Shown one piece after another: positions 27,436 to 36,179 of a stretch of DNA of 64,000 bases (its first letter is position 1; each line of letters starts with the position of its first letter). Source of the DNA: an uncultured Ilyobacter sp. (GTDB lineage: Bacteria > Fusobacteriota > Fusobacteriia > Fusobacteriales > Fusobacteriaceae); NCBI RefSeq assembly GCF_963668515.1, contig NZ_OY764865.1, positions 248,001 to 312,000 of the forward strand. The letters are read 5' to 3'. The translations under genes and the position numbers were made by a program. The notes beneath the pieces are model-generated. The model ran no database searches. It worked only from the letters and a program-made list of their open reading frames with translations, and was not told the origin of the DNA.

Positions 27436-27777
27436 ATGATTGATTTACCAAATTGCCCAAAATGTAACTCAGAATATACCTATGAAGATGGAAGTGTCTT
27501 TGTATGCCCAGAGTGTGCTTATGAGTGGACTTTAGAAATGGAAAGCGAAAACAGCGAAGAGAAAAATATAGTAAAAGATTCAAATGGAACAGTTTTAAAT
27601 GACGGAGATTCTGTGACAGTTATAAAAGACCTTAAGGTAAAGGGAAGCTCCCTGGTGGTAAAAATAGGAACAAAGGTAAAAAATATAAGATTGGTAGAAG
27701 GGGATCATGATATTGCTTGTAAGATAGACGGTATCGGATCTATGAACTTAAAATCTGAATTTGTAAAAAAAATATAG
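27436..27777 (+). CDS. yjdM: PhnA/YjdM-family zinc-ribbon protein
   Basis: The 113-residue protein starts with a zinc ribbon ([25 protein letters not shown]) and continues with the PhnA domain ([27 protein letters not shown], then [18 protein letters not shown] and [14 protein letters not shown]). Despite the historical name, no phosphonate genes are present, and PhnA homologues of this type have no proven role in phosphonate breakdown. Length and order agree with E. coli YjdM. Its start at 27436 follows a GGAG-like site. Confidence 0.9.
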   Translation: MIDLPNCPKCNSEYTYEDGSVFVCPECAYEWTLEMESENSEEKNIVKDSNGTVLNDGDSVTVIKDLKVKGSSLVVKIGTKVKNIRLVEGDHDIACKIDGIGSMNLKSEFVKKI

Positions 27778-27822
27778 ACAGATTAGTAGGAAGAGTTTTA
27801 AGTTCCAAAAACTTTCAGATTG

Positions 27823-27866
27823 CTGGGAGCTTATCGAAGCCGGGGTTAAAAGCTCCCGGTTTTTTT
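27823..27866 (+). terminator. Terminator after yjdM
   Basis: CTGGGAGCTT pairs with AAGCTCCCGG (one wobble) over a long loop, followed by eight T residues. Confidence 0.75.
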
Positions 27867-27959
27867 TGTAGACTAAAAAAGACATAGAGTTTATACTATA
27901 ATTAATTCAAGTTGCTACTTGAAAGAAATTCTAATAAATTACTAAATTTATCTGAATAT

Positions 27960-28380
27960 CAGAATCAAAAGATTTTGTCACGAATGGACACTAATAAAAG
28001 ATAGGGAAATTAACACGAATAATAAAAAAACCTTTTGGTCACAGAGGACGCAGAGAAAAAGCAGGAGTTTTACAGAGTTAAAACCAAACTATATATGCGT
28101 TCTTTTGCGAGAGGTTTTTTTATCCCTTTTCCCTTGCCATTGATAAAATCAGCGTTAAGAATGACCGAAGTGGAATCCTTAGATAAATTCGACTGTTTGA
28201 GCAGAGCGAGTAGCCAAAAAATAACGAGTGATACGAGTATATTTTCTGGTTCTCAGAAACTTGTTTTCTGAGTTTCCCTATTGCTATTGGATTTTCAAGG
28301 TTATTTAGCTGATTTTTCACAGGCTTGAACTTTTGGTTACTTTTCTTTCAAGAGAAAAGTAACGAATCCCGATAAATTCA
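27960..28380 (+). repeat. Dispersed noncoding repeat, copy 1
   Basis: This stretch has no supportable gene. It contains CACAGAGGACGCAGAG, then a block around 28138-28170 with GCGTTAAGAATGAC, a TGAGCAGAGCGAG segment, and near 28300-28370 TTTTTCACAGGC and GGTTACTTTTC followed by GAAAAGTAAC. The same blocks, in the same order but inverted, occur at 59760-59940. The GTTACTTTTC...GAAAAGTAAC part can form a hairpin. I interpret it as a member of a dispersed noncoding element family. Confidence 0.6.
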
Positions 28381-28520
28381 ATACTTTAATTTGAAATAAA
28401 GCTAGTAACTTAGGTTGATTAAAGTGGGATGTAAGAATTATAATCTGGGGTCTGGTTGAAAAACTGTATTTTTATTGTTTCAAAGGGATGGAAATTTGCT
28501 GTTTAAAAAGAATTCTAAAT

Positions 28521-28861
28521 CTCACTGGGATGGTATGAAAAGGATTCTAGGGAATCTCTGAAACTTATAAATAAAACAAACATAAAAAGTAATATTCTAG
28601 ATATAGGATGTGGGAAAACAACTCTTATAAGGTCACTTCTTGAAAAGGGGTATGAAAATATTATATGTGTTGATCTGAGTGACAGTGCAATAAAAACAAG
28701 TGTACTGGACTCAAGGTACGGACCTGGGATGAAAATGAGGTTTTGGAAAGGCTGGGAAAAAGCTTCTCACTGATAGAAGCTTGTGATTATATTTACACAA
28801 TGCCCTCAAAAGATTTGCGTGAATTCAGATATATGATGTTTAGGAGAGAAGAGTTGTCTTA
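28521..28861 (+). pseudogene. SAM-dependent methyltransferase, decayed
   Basis: A rightward frame encodes WYEKDSRESLKLI, then the SAM motif I ILDIGCGKTTLIRSLLEKGY and motif II ICVDLSDSAIK. After a shift and a stop at about 28770, another frame ends with IYTMPSKDLREFRYMMFRREEL, which resembles the usual C-terminus of this class I methyltransferase group (TPxxxxQxFxYxxFxR). Most of the middle is missing and there is no start codon with a ribosome site. The gene is dead. Confidence 0.6.
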
Positions 28862-28932
28862 GGAAAAATAGACCTATGAAAATTATATGGAGTTTTTAGA
28901 TTTATGGACGAGAAAAGTATAGAGGGGGGAGA

Positions 28933-30714
28933 ATGAGTAAAATTAATGATATTTTGAAAAAATATTTTGGTTACAGTGCCTTTAGAGATGGTCAGGAAGA
29001 GATAATCGAAAATATTTTAAATAAAAAAGATACCCTGGGAATAATGCCCACAGGGGGAGGAAAATCCATATGTTATCAGATACCGGCCCTGATCTTTGAC
29101 GGGATCACACTGGTGATTTCACCCTTGATATCTCTCATGCAGGATCAGGTAACTGCCTTGAATTCCCTTGGAATAGAGTCAGTATATATAAATAGCTCCC
29201 TCTCTCAGAAAGAGTCAAATGAGATATTTAAAAATATAAGTCTAGATCGGTATAAGATCGTATATGTGGCACCAGAAAGATTGGAAAATGAATATTTTTT
29301 GGAACAGATAATGACTAAAAAAATATCTCAGATTGCAGTGGACGAAGCTCACTGTATATCTCAGTGGGGGCATGATTTTAGAAAAAGTTATCTGGGAATA
29401 CCTAGGTTTTTGAAAAAACTTCAGTCTAAGCCTGTTATATCGGCTTTTACAGCTACAGCTACACCTAAGGTAAGAGATGATATAGTTGGAAATCTGAAGT
29501 TTGAGCCTGATATATTTTTAAATGGATTTGACAGAAAAAATCTGAAATTTACAACGGTAAAGGGTGTAAATAGTCTGGGATATATAAAAAAGTATCTGAA
29601 AGAACATAGTGGCGAAGGAGGAATAATCTATGCATCTACCCGTAAAGAGGTAGATTCTATTTATAATGAACTTTTGAGCAGGGGATACAAGGTGGGTAAA
29701 TATCATGCAGGGCTCAGAGATTCTGAGAGAGAGGAGTATCAAAACAAGTTTGTAGAGGATGAGCTAGATATAATGGTTGCTACTAATGCTTTTGGCATGG
29801 GAATAGATAAGTCTAATGTGAGGTTTGTTATACACAATAACCTTCCAAAAGATATAGAAAGCTATTATCAGGAGGCAGGAAGAGCAGGAAGGGATGGGCT
29901 TGATGCTAACTGCGTTCTTATATTTAATCCTAAAGATATTTTGACTCAGAGATTTTTTATAGAAAATAACCAGTTTGACAATTCCCGAGAGATCATGGAT
30001 GCAAAATATGAGAAACTAAATGCCATGGTGAATTACTGCCATACTTCTCAGTGTATAAGATCCTATATACTTGAATATTTTGGTGACGAGAAAATAGAAA
30101 ACTGTAACAACTGCAGCAACTGTCTGGACACCGGTCAGACAGAGGATATAACCATAGAAGCACAGAAGATAATCTCCTGCATAGGAAGAACCGGTGAGAG
30201 ATTCGGGGTCAACATGATAGTGGGAATACTGGCGGGATCTAAAAATCAAAATATACTAAAGTGGAATTTAAATAAGGTGAGTACCTACTCACTTATGAAA
30301 GAGTATAAGCAAAAGGAGATAAGAGCCATTACAGATCTGCTTATTGGTGACGGATATATAGAGGTTCTAAAAGGTGAATTTCCAACTTTGAAGTTGACTA
30401 AAAAAGCTTATTCATTTATAAAAAACAGAGAAACTTTTTTAAGAAAGACAGCACTAGTGGATAAAAGAGTTACTTATGAAGGAGAACAGTATTTTGAAGC
30501 TCTTAAAAAATTAAGATACGAAATAGCCAGAGAAGAGGGAAAGCCGCCCTATACTGTCTTTTCTGATAAGACCCTTCATGAGATGGCCAAGTACCTTCCC
30601 TTGAATAAGGAGGAGATGCTGGAAATACACGGAGTGGGAGAGGTGAAATTTGAGAGGTATGGGATGAAGTTTATAGAGGCAGTAGAAAAAATAAAATCAT
30701 CATCTTCCTCATGA
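28933..30714 (+). CDS. recQ: ATP-dependent DNA helicase RecQ
   Basis: The 593-residue protein has the full RecQ layout. Helicase motifs include I (MPTGGGKSICYQIP), II (VDEAHCISQWGHDFR), TATATPKVR, and motif VI (YYQEAGRAGRDG). A RecQ zinc-binding cysteine cluster follows (ENCNNCSNC), then the winged-helix RQC region and an HRDC domain at the C-terminus (about 520-585). RecQ unwinds recombination and replication intermediates 3' to 5'. Start is ATG behind GGGGGGAG. It stands alone next to decayed DNA. Confidence 0.95.
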   Translation: MSKINDILKKYFGYSAFRDGQEEIIENILNKKDTLGIMPTGGGKSICYQIPALIFDGITLVISPLISLMQDQVTALNSLGIESVYINSSLSQKESNEIFKNISLDRYKIVYVAPERLENEYFLEQIMTKKISQIAVDEAHCISQWGHDFRKSYLGIPRFLKKLQSKPVISAFTATATPKVRDDIVGNLKFEPDIFLNGFDRKNLKFTTVKGVNSLGYIKKYLKEHSGEGGIIYASTRKEVDSIYNELLSRGYKVGKYHAGLRDSEREEYQNKFVEDELDIMVATNAFGMGIDKSNVRFVIHNNLPKDIESYYQEAGRAGRDGLDANCVLIFNPKDILTQRFFIENNQFDNSREIMDAKYEKLNAMVNYCHTSQCIRSYILEYFGDEKIENCNNCSNCLDTGQTEDITIEAQKIISCIGRTGERFGVNMIVGILAGSKNQNILKWNLNKVSTYSLMKEYKQKEIRAITDLLIGDGYIEVLKGEFPTLKLTKKAYSFIKNRETFLRKTALVDKRVTYEGEQYFEALKKLRYEIAREEGKPPYTVFSDKTLHEMAKYLPLNKEEMLEIHGVGEVKFERYGMKFIEAVEKIKSSSSS

Positions 30715-30798
30715 AAGATACAATAATTTGTAATATTTAAATCTTGGAAATAAAAATTCTGTAGAAGGCTCAATTTAAAAATTTTTTATATTATATAT

Positions 30799-30851
30799 TT
30801 GAAAAATGAATTTTCCTATGATAAGATTTAATTAGATTAAATCTTATCATA
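30799..30851 (+). promoter_or_regulatory. Rubrerythrin promoter overlapped by a perfect inverted repeat
   Basis: TTGAAA (30799-30804) and TAAGAT (30822-30827) are spaced by 17 bases. The -10 lies inside a perfect inverted repeat of 16-bp arms, TATGATAAGATTTAAT (30817-30832) and ATTAAATCTTATCATA (30836-30851), with a TAG spacer. The repeat ends at the ribosome site. Its place is that of a repressor operator; AT-rich palindromes in front of rubrerythrin are typical of PerR/Fur-family control, but this one does not match a textbook PerR box. Confidence 0.7.
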
Positions 30852-30861
30852 AGGGGGAATT

Positions 30862-31398
30862 ATGAATTTAAAGGATACTAAGACAGAAAAAAATCTACTT
30901 TCTGCTTTTGCAGGGGAATCACAGGCTAGAAACAAATATACATATTATGCTTCTCAGGCTAAAAAAGATGGATATAACCAAATTGCATCATTTTTCGAAG
31001 AGACAGCACACAATGAGATGGCACATGCAAAAATATGGTTTAAACTTCTTCATGAAGGGATGCCTTCAACTGTTGAAAATCTAAAGGATGCAGCTGATGG
31101 GGAAAACTATGAGTGGACTGATATGTATGAAAATTTTGCAAAGGATGCAGAGGAAGAAGGGTTTAGTAAGATAGCTTTTCTTTTCCGTGAAGTTGGTAAA
31201 ATAGAAAAAGAGCACGAGGAAAGATATCTTCAGCTTTTAAAAAATGTAAAAGATGAAAATGTATTTAATAAAGAGGAAAAGGTAGTATGGGAATGTGGAA
31301 ACTGCGGATACTTAGTTGAAGGGGTCAAGGCACCTGAAGTTTGCCCTGTATGCGATCACCCAAGAGCACACTTTAAAGTTCAGGCTAAAAATTATTAA
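30862..31398 (+). CDS. rbr: Rubrerythrin
   Basis: The 178-residue protein has an N-terminal ferritin-like diiron domain ([28 protein letters not shown], and IEKEHEERY) and a C-terminal rubredoxin-type Fe(SCys)4 domain (CGNCGY and CPVCDHP). It acts as a peroxide reductase in the cytoplasm of anaerobes, receiving electrons via rubredoxin or NADH-dependent flavoproteins. Length is normal. The gene is monocistronic between the operator-promoter region and a terminator. Confidence 0.95.
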   Translation: MNLKDTKTEKNLLSAFAGESQARNKYTYYASQAKKDGYNQIASFFEETAHNEMAHAKIWFKLLHEGMPSTVENLKDAADGENYEWTDMYENFAKDAEEEGFSKIAFLFREVGKIEKEHEERYLQLLKNVKDENVFNKEEKVVWECGNCGYLVEGVKAPEVCPVCDHPRAHFKVQAKNY

Positions 31399-31419
31399 TA
31401 AAATTTGTTACTGTCATGG

Positions 31420-31443
31420 AAGAGTCCGAAGGGGCTCTTTTTC
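31420..31443 (+). terminator. Terminator after rubrerythrin
   Basis: AAGAGTCC and GGGGCTCTT form a stem with one T/G mismatch and a short GAA loop, followed by TTTTTC. Confidence 0.7.
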
Positions 31444-31491
31444 TTTAACTTATAATAGCTAGGGTATGCAATCAATTGATAGCTATAAAAA

Positions 31492-31520
31492 TTGAAAAAA
31501 TTAATTTTAAATTATATTAT
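31492..31520 (+). promoter_or_regulatory. Promoter of the ZIP transporter gene
   Basis: TTGAAA (31492-31497) and TATTAT (31515-31520) with a 17-base spacer, about 60 bases before the ATG. Confidence 0.5.
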
Positions 31521-31580
31521 GTTAAAGATTAAATTTTTTGTATACTATGATAAATACATCAATAAAAGAGGAGGATCACT

Positions 31581-32450
31581 ATGTGGGATAGTACGGTATT
31601 ATTTGCATTTGGACTTACACTATTCGCAGGGCTTTCAACAGGCATAGGAAGTGCCATGGCCTTTTTTGCCAAAAAAACGAATACTAAGTTTCTTTCCATT
31701 GCCCTAGGTTTTTCAGGAGGAGTGATGCTCTATGTGTCATTTGTAGAGATATTTGTAAAGGCAAAGGATGCTTTGGTGGCAGAGCTAGGTACAAGAAACG
31801 GATATTGGGTTACCACTTTGGCATTTTTTGGAGGGATAATGGTTATAGCTATTATAGATAAACTTGTACCTTCTTTTGAAAATCCCCATGAAGTGGCAGG
31901 TATAGAGGAAATGGTAGAGATAGAGAATATGGAACACCATCTTGAAGAGATGGAAGAGGAGAAGGCCAGTGAACACACAGGTCATAAACATAAATCAGGG
32001 TCTCTATATAGAATGGGTATATTTTCTGCCTTGGCCATAGGTATCCATAACTTTCCAGAGGGGCTGGCTACCTTTGCCTCGGCAATTAAGGACCCAACTC
32101 TAGGAGTTTCAATAGCTGTAGCTATAGCCATTCACAATATACCTGAGGGAATAGCAGTATCTGTACCGATATATTATGCTACTGGAGATAAGAAAAAAGC
32201 ATTTTTATATTCATTTTTATCTGGACTTTCAGAACCAATAGGAGCCTTAGTCGGGTATGTATTACTTTTCAGGTATTTTAATGATTTTGTATTTGGGATA
32301 CTTTTTGCAGGAGTAGCAGGTATAATGGTATTTATCTCATTGGATGAACTACTTCCAGCAGCCCAAAGATATGGGGAGCATCACCTTTCAATCTACGGAT
32401 TGGTCAGTGGTATGGCAGTTATGGCAGTAAGTTTATTGCTCTTTGTTTAA
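31581..32450 (+). CDS. zupT: ZIP-family zinc transporter (ZupT-like)
   Basis: The 289-residue protein has about eight membrane helices and the ZIP metal-site helices [15 protein letters not shown] and [15 protein letters not shown], which hold the paired His/Glu ligands. A cytosolic loop at about residues 115-145 is acidic and His-containing ([18 protein letters not shown]), as often seen between helices 3 and 4. ZupT imports Zn2+ and other divalent metals. It is ATG-started behind GAGGAGGA. No Zur-like box was recognised. It stands alone. Confidence 0.9.
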   Translation: MWDSTVLFAFGLTLFAGLSTGIGSAMAFFAKKTNTKFLSIALGFSGGVMLYVSFVEIFVKAKDALVAELGTRNGYWVTTLAFFGGIMVIAIIDKLVPSFENPHEVAGIEEMVEIENMEHHLEEMEEEKASEHTGHKHKSGSLYRMGIFSALAIGIHNFPEGLATFASAIKDPTLGVSIAVAIAIHNIPEGIAVSVPIYYATGDKKKAFLYSFLSGLSEPIGALVGYVLLFRYFNDFVFGILFAGVAGIMVFISLDELLPAAQRYGEHHLSIYGLVSGMAVMAVSLLLFV

Positions 32451-32895
32451 AGAATAAGCTATTAGTATTACTTGTTTTATTCTTTAGTGAAAAAGTAAAT
32501 AAAGTGGAAATGAAAATCATGAAAATAGACAAAAGTGTATAGATTATTTTATAATTTAATATGGCATATAGTTTTTTTATTTTAAACTTTTTTTAAAAAA
32601 CTTCAGTCAAAATATTAGAACATAAAAAATGAAGCATAATATTAAAAACCTCTCCTTAAAAAACAGCGGTCATCTCCCCGACGGCTGTTTTTGCTTTTCA
32701 AACTGAAAAATCTAGACAAGTTGATGGCTAAGAAACATAAGGCTTAAAAAATCACCTTATAAAAAATTGAGAATTAATTATTTAATGTAGACATATAGAG
32801 AATATAGGATTATACTGTATACAAGAGTTTTAATTTTATAATTTATAGTTCAAAAATATTTATTTTCCATAAAAACATGTTTAGAGGAGTGGAAT
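32451..32895. other. Intergenic region with one terminator-like hairpin
   Basis: No coding frame is supportable. The only structure is a hairpin at 32657-32692, where AAAAACAGC pairs with GCTGTTTTT, with a T-run. It lies some 200 bases past the zinc transporter gene, so the transcript it ends is uncertain. Confidence 0.5.
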
Positions 32896-33636
32896 ATGAT
32901 ATATATAATTCTCGCAGTGGGAGCCTTGGCAGCAGGAGTTATAACTGCTATTGCAGGGGGCGGAGGAATGCTCATAATGGCTATTCTGATGATGGTGGAT
33001 ATGCCTATAAAAATGATAATAGGAACCAACAGGCTAAGTGCCCTGATGGATAACGGTACCAGTGCATATCACTACAATAAAAATGGTAATGTAAACAGGA
33101 CATTCTTAAAATATGCCATAATACCTGGGGCTGCAGGAACCATAGTGGGTACAAAGATGCTGGCTATGATGGATGGAAAAGTACTTGAAAGACTCGTTCC
33201 TATGATACTTATAGCCCTTGTGATACACTCTCTTACCTCTAAAAAGGTGGGGATAGAAAGCAACTTTGAAGGTTTCACAAAAAAGAGCGTGGTTATGGGA
33301 ATAATTGTTACCTTTCTTATAGGGGTTTATATGGGGTTTTTCGGAATGGCTGCAGGAAGTTTTTTTGCCCTGGCACTTGTGTATATATTTAAATTTGATT
33401 TTTTGGAGGCTGTGGCTACAGTGAAGCCCCTGCTTTTTCTCATGGGAGTGACTTCTATATTTTTCTATGCTGCAGAAGGTCTTATAGATTATAAATATGC
33501 GCTATTTATAACTTTTTTCAGAATTTTAGGAAGTCGTTTTGGAAGTAGTTATGCAAGTAAAAAAGGTTCTAAACTTGTAAAACCAGTTTTTTTGACTCTC
33601 TGTATGACAATAGTGTTGAAAGATATATTTTATTAA
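32896..33636 (+). CDS. TauE/SafE-family sulfite/anion exporter
   Basis: The 246-residue protein has seven to eight membrane helices and the TauE/SafE signatures: an N-terminal ITAIAGGGGMLIMAIL, a GTNRLSAL segment and the repeated second half with GVYMGFFGMAAGSFFALAL. Members export sulfite, sulfoacetate or similar organosulfonates, or act in sulfur-compound import; sequence alone does not decide. The gene is single, ATG-started behind GAGGAG, and its neighbours give no sulfur-pathway hint. Confidence 0.85.
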   Translation: MIYIILAVGALAAGVITAIAGGGGMLIMAILMMVDMPIKMIIGTNRLSALMDNGTSAYHYNKNGNVNRTFLKYAIIPGAAGTIVGTKMLAMMDGKVLERLVPMILIALVIHSLTSKKVGIESNFEGFTKKSVVMGIIVTFLIGVYMGFFGMAAGSFFALALVYIFKFDFLEAVATVKPLLFLMGVTSIFFYAAEGLIDYKYALFITFFRILGSRFGSSYASKKGSKLVKPVFLTLCMTIVLKDIFY

Positions 33637-33753
33637 TTTTTCAAAATAAGACTTGATTTTTCAGGTCTTTTTATTTTTTTTAAAAGGATATGATCAAAAA
33701 TAATGAAAGAAATTAAAATAAAGAATTCTAATGCAGAAAAATCGGAGGTGAAA

Positions 33754-34530
33754 ATGAAGGGTAAAAAAAGAATCTTAAAAAAAATAGAAGGATACAATTT
33801 TAAATTTATATGTAGAATAACTCCTGAAACTCATAAGGGGAACTTAATCGAGTATTCTCCTCAGGAGGAATTTAGTGATTTGGAAAAAAAGAAGCTCAAT
33901 CCCTATGGGAAAGAAAAGTTTTGTAAGTTTAGAATTCCAAAAATAAAAAGTTCCGGGGTATACTGCATAATGAAAAACAACAAGGTGGTTTATACAGGGG
34001 AATGCCTTAGTCTAGAACAAAGGTTCAACTCAGGATATGGTGTGATATCATCTAGAAATTGTTTTGAAGGATTCCAAACTGTGAACTGCAAGGTAAATAG
34101 TCTTATATTGAAGTCATATAAAGAAAAATCAAAATTAGAACTTTATTTTCTAAAAACTTTCAATAGGAAAAAATTTAAAAAAGAATTACAAGAAAAACTC
34201 AAACCCTTGTGGAATGAAAAAAAGGTTGTCTTTAGTTCTGATATAACAGTGCAAGAAGATAGCAGAACAGGTGAAATAGAAAATAAGGACAGCAAGTATG
34301 GGAAATACAGGAAGATATTCAACTACCTGAAAAATGAAAAAGCAGAGAGTATAGAGGTGACTTTATCGAAACTAGAAGATATTTTAGGCTTTAAACTTCC
34401 AAAATCGGCTCGTGCTTATACAGCCTGGTGGTCAAACGGGGGGCACTCTCACTCTAAAACCTGGATGGATGCAGGATATAAAGTAAAGGTTGTAGCTCCT
34501 GGAGAAAAAATATGCTTTTATAAAACTTAA
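33754..34530 (+). CDS. GIY-YIG domain protein with C-terminal DUF7662-like domain
   Basis: The 258-residue protein has a basic head, then a GIY-YIG-like domain at about residues 68-140 (GVYCIMKNNKVVYTGE, then RFNSGYGVIS, then LELYFLKTF with the Glu expected near the end). The C-terminal 75 residues fit the small domain with LPKSARAYTAWWSNGGHSHSKTWMDAG. GIY-YIG proteins are nucleases, but the second half of the active-site pair is Y-T-G rather than Y-I-G here. A longer start at 33703 exists; GGAGGTGA lies just before the ATG at 33754. The combination suggests a nucleic-acid role, perhaps defence. Not firmly assigned. Confidence 0.6.
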   Translation: MKGKKRILKKIEGYNFKFICRITPETHKGNLIEYSPQEEFSDLEKKKLNPYGKEKFCKFRIPKIKSSGVYCIMKNNKVVYTGECLSLEQRFNSGYGVISSRNCFEGFQTVNCKVNSLILKSYKEKSKLELYFLKTFNRKKFKKELQEKLKPLWNEKKVVFSSDITVQEDSRTGEIENKDSKYGKYRKIFNYLKNEKAESIEVTLSKLEDILGFKLPKSARAYTAWWSNGGHSHSKTWMDAGYKVKVVAPGEKICFYKT

Positions 34531-34532
34531 TT

Positions 34533-34572
34533 AAAAATAGACCGATCTATAAATCTAGAACGGTCTATTTTT
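34533..34572. terminator. Bidirectional terminator
   Basis: AAAAATAGACCG and CGGTCTATTTTT are perfect 12-base arms around a 16-base loop, between two converging genes. Confidence 0.85.
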
Positions 34573-34586
34573 CTGTTTCTTAGAAA

Positions 34587-35114
34587 TTATTTGAATTTTA
34601 AAAATGCTTTTACCAGTTCCCTGTTGTAATCTGGAATATCAGGGGGTCTTCTGCTAGAAACAAAATTATCATCAACCACAACAGCTTCGTCATGCCATAT
34701 AGCCCCTGCATTTTCGAGGTCATCTCTTATACCAGGGGTGCTGGTCATATTTTTCCCCTCTACAACCTTAGCAGATATGGTGACCCAAGCAGCATGGCAT
34801 ATCTGACCTATTACTTTTTTCTCTCTGTCCATATCTTTTATAATTTTTAAAAGTTCTGGATATCTCCTGAGTTTATCAGGGGACCATCCACCAGGAATCA
34901 GGATTCCGTGGAAATCTTCTTGAGAAAGCTCTAAAAAAGAGTGGGTCGATTCGGCAGGAACACCGTATTTACCGATATATTTTTTGTTTTTTTCTATTCC
35001 CGCTACTACAACATTGGCCCCTTCTTCACGGAGCCTCATGACAGGTACCCAAAATTCCAGGTCTTCAAAATCGTCACTTAATACAGCAAGTACATTGATG
35101 CCTTTTAATTTCAT
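34587..35114 (-). CDS. DJ-1/PfpI-family protein
   Basis: The 175-residue protein has the PfpI fold markers: an early acidic FEDLEFWVP region, GILIPGGWSPDKLR, and the nucleophile elbow IGQICHAAW with Cys followed by His. PfpI/YhbO-type members are described as proteases, glyoxalases or deglycases acting on methylglyoxal adducts; which applies is contested and cannot be read from sequence. Start is ATG at 35114 behind AGGAGG. It is a single gene closed by the bidirectional terminator. Confidence 0.85.
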   Translation of the reverse strand: MKLKGINVLAVLSDDFEDLEFWVPVMRLREEGANVVVAGIEKNKKYIGKYGVPAESTHSFLELSQEDFHGILIPGGWSPDKLRRYPELLKIIKDMDREKKVIGQICHAAWVTISAKVVEGKNMTSTPGIRDDLENAGAIWHDEAVVVDDNFVSSRRPPDIPDYNRELVKAFLKFK

Positions 35115-35293
35115 AAATAAACACCTCCTATTATTAAGTATTGCTCAAAACTCAAAATAATTAAAGGAATAAACATAAATAATGCTAGATTTTAGTTAAT
35201 GGAAGCTGGTGTAAAGATTATTTTTCAAGGAGATTCTGTAGGTCGTGAAATAATTTAAATGTATAATGAATGATATTATGATGGGAGGTAATT

Positions 35294-35581
35294 ATGAAAA
35301 TATTAATAGAAGAAGATGTAAAAAATTACTTGAGAAAAAAAGAAAAGTTAATTTTAGAAATAGCTTACGACGAACCTAAAGGGTGCTGCATCCCCTATAC
35401 TCCTGCCGTTCAGCTAAATACCTTTAAAGAATATTCCAACAAAAATAGATACAAAAGTTTTCAGGTAGATGAATTTACGATTTTTGTAGAGAACTCCCTC
35501 CTTGAAGAAAAGGGGTTCAGAGTTTATTCACAAGTTAAGTTACCTTTCCTTCCTGTGGTCATAGAAATTGAAAAATTATAG
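35294..35581 (+). CDS. CC/Se-motif (seleno)protein family member
   Basis: The 95-residue protein fits the small family with a central GCC(or GCU) motif, here DEPKGCCIPYTP at about residues 26-37. A beta-rich remainder follows (FQVDEFTIFVEN, then LPFLPVVIEIEKL). In some relatives one cysteine is selenocysteine; here both codons are TGC, so no in-frame TGA is involved. The fold is HesB/IscA-like in spirit and the protein may bind a metal or carry a redox centre. GGAGG lies before the ATG. Function is unknown. Confidence 0.6.
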   Translation: MKILIEEDVKNYLRKKEKLILEIAYDEPKGCCIPYTPAVQLNTFKEYSNKNRYKSFQVDEFTIFVENSLLEEKGFRVYSQVKLPFLPVVIEIEKL

Positions 35582-35825
35582 AGACTTTTTCAGAGCTTTT
35601 TAACATGTAGTTTCAGTAAAAATGGGACCTACATTCTTTAGTTGAAAGATAAAAAAAGTGGAAACGTAAAACACAAAAATGTTTGATTTTATTTTTATAT
35701 AGGGATGATAAGCCAAAATTATGATTCATAGAGGTGACTTTTTATGATATAATTCTGAGATATTTTAAGAATCATATGAGCAGTTCATAAGTAAATTATA
35801 TCTTAAGAGAAGTGTAATTTTAAAT

Positions 35826-35951
35826 GTTAAAGCCGGGTATTTTCAAGTGGTTACAAGGCTTATCAATGAAAAGTTTATACATCAATCTATGCTCACTGGG
35901 AAAGGCGAAGTTTGGCTTCTTGCTAAGATGAGGGAAATATTAGGGGTATAG
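35826..35951 (+). pseudogene. Phage antirepressor C-terminal fragment
   Basis: An open frame without a start reads VKAGYFQVVTRLINEKFIHQ and continues with MLTGKGEVWLLAKMREILG to a stop at 35949. It is nearly identical to the end of the frameshifted antirepressor at 42147-42945 and matches the KilA-C/ANT domain of phage antirepressors. Only about 40 residues remain. It lies 230 bases before the end of the B12-mutase operon and shows that phage-type DNA was once here. Confidence 0.75.
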
Positions 35952-35954
35952 AAA

Positions 35955-35984
35955 AAGCACATAGGAAATCAATCCTATGTGCTT
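35955..35984. terminator. Terminator after the antirepressor fragment
   Basis: AAGCACATAGGA pairs perfectly with TCCTATGTGCTT, followed by TCTATTTT. Confidence 0.65.
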
Positions 35985-36081
35985 CTATTTTAGATTTACC
36001 ACTCATATAAAAACCTCCACGGTCAATGGATCATACTTCCAATGACTAGGAAGATCATATTAAATTTACACTAAATTTAGG

Positions 36082-36127
36082 ATAATACCCCTCCATTCAG
36101 GGGTCTCTTGAATTTTTTGGGTATTAT
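36082..36127. repeat. Overlapping inverted repeats between phage scrap and B12 operon
   Basis: ATAATACCC (36082-36090) and GGGTATTAT (36119-36127) are perfect arms. An inner hairpin ACCCCT/AGGGGT (36087-36104) shares bases with the left arm, so the two pairings compete. No T-run follows on either strand. It may be a transposon end or a leader structure; the rest of 35582-36179 shows no further gene. Confidence 0.4.
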
Positions 36128-36179
36128 ACAGTTTTTTGCAAGTTTTACAACCGATTATATGGATCAATATTGTAAAACA

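Noticed and set aside
28035..28271. 78-residue rightward open frame
   Set aside because: It falls inside a dispersed noncoding repeat and has no family match or ribosome site.
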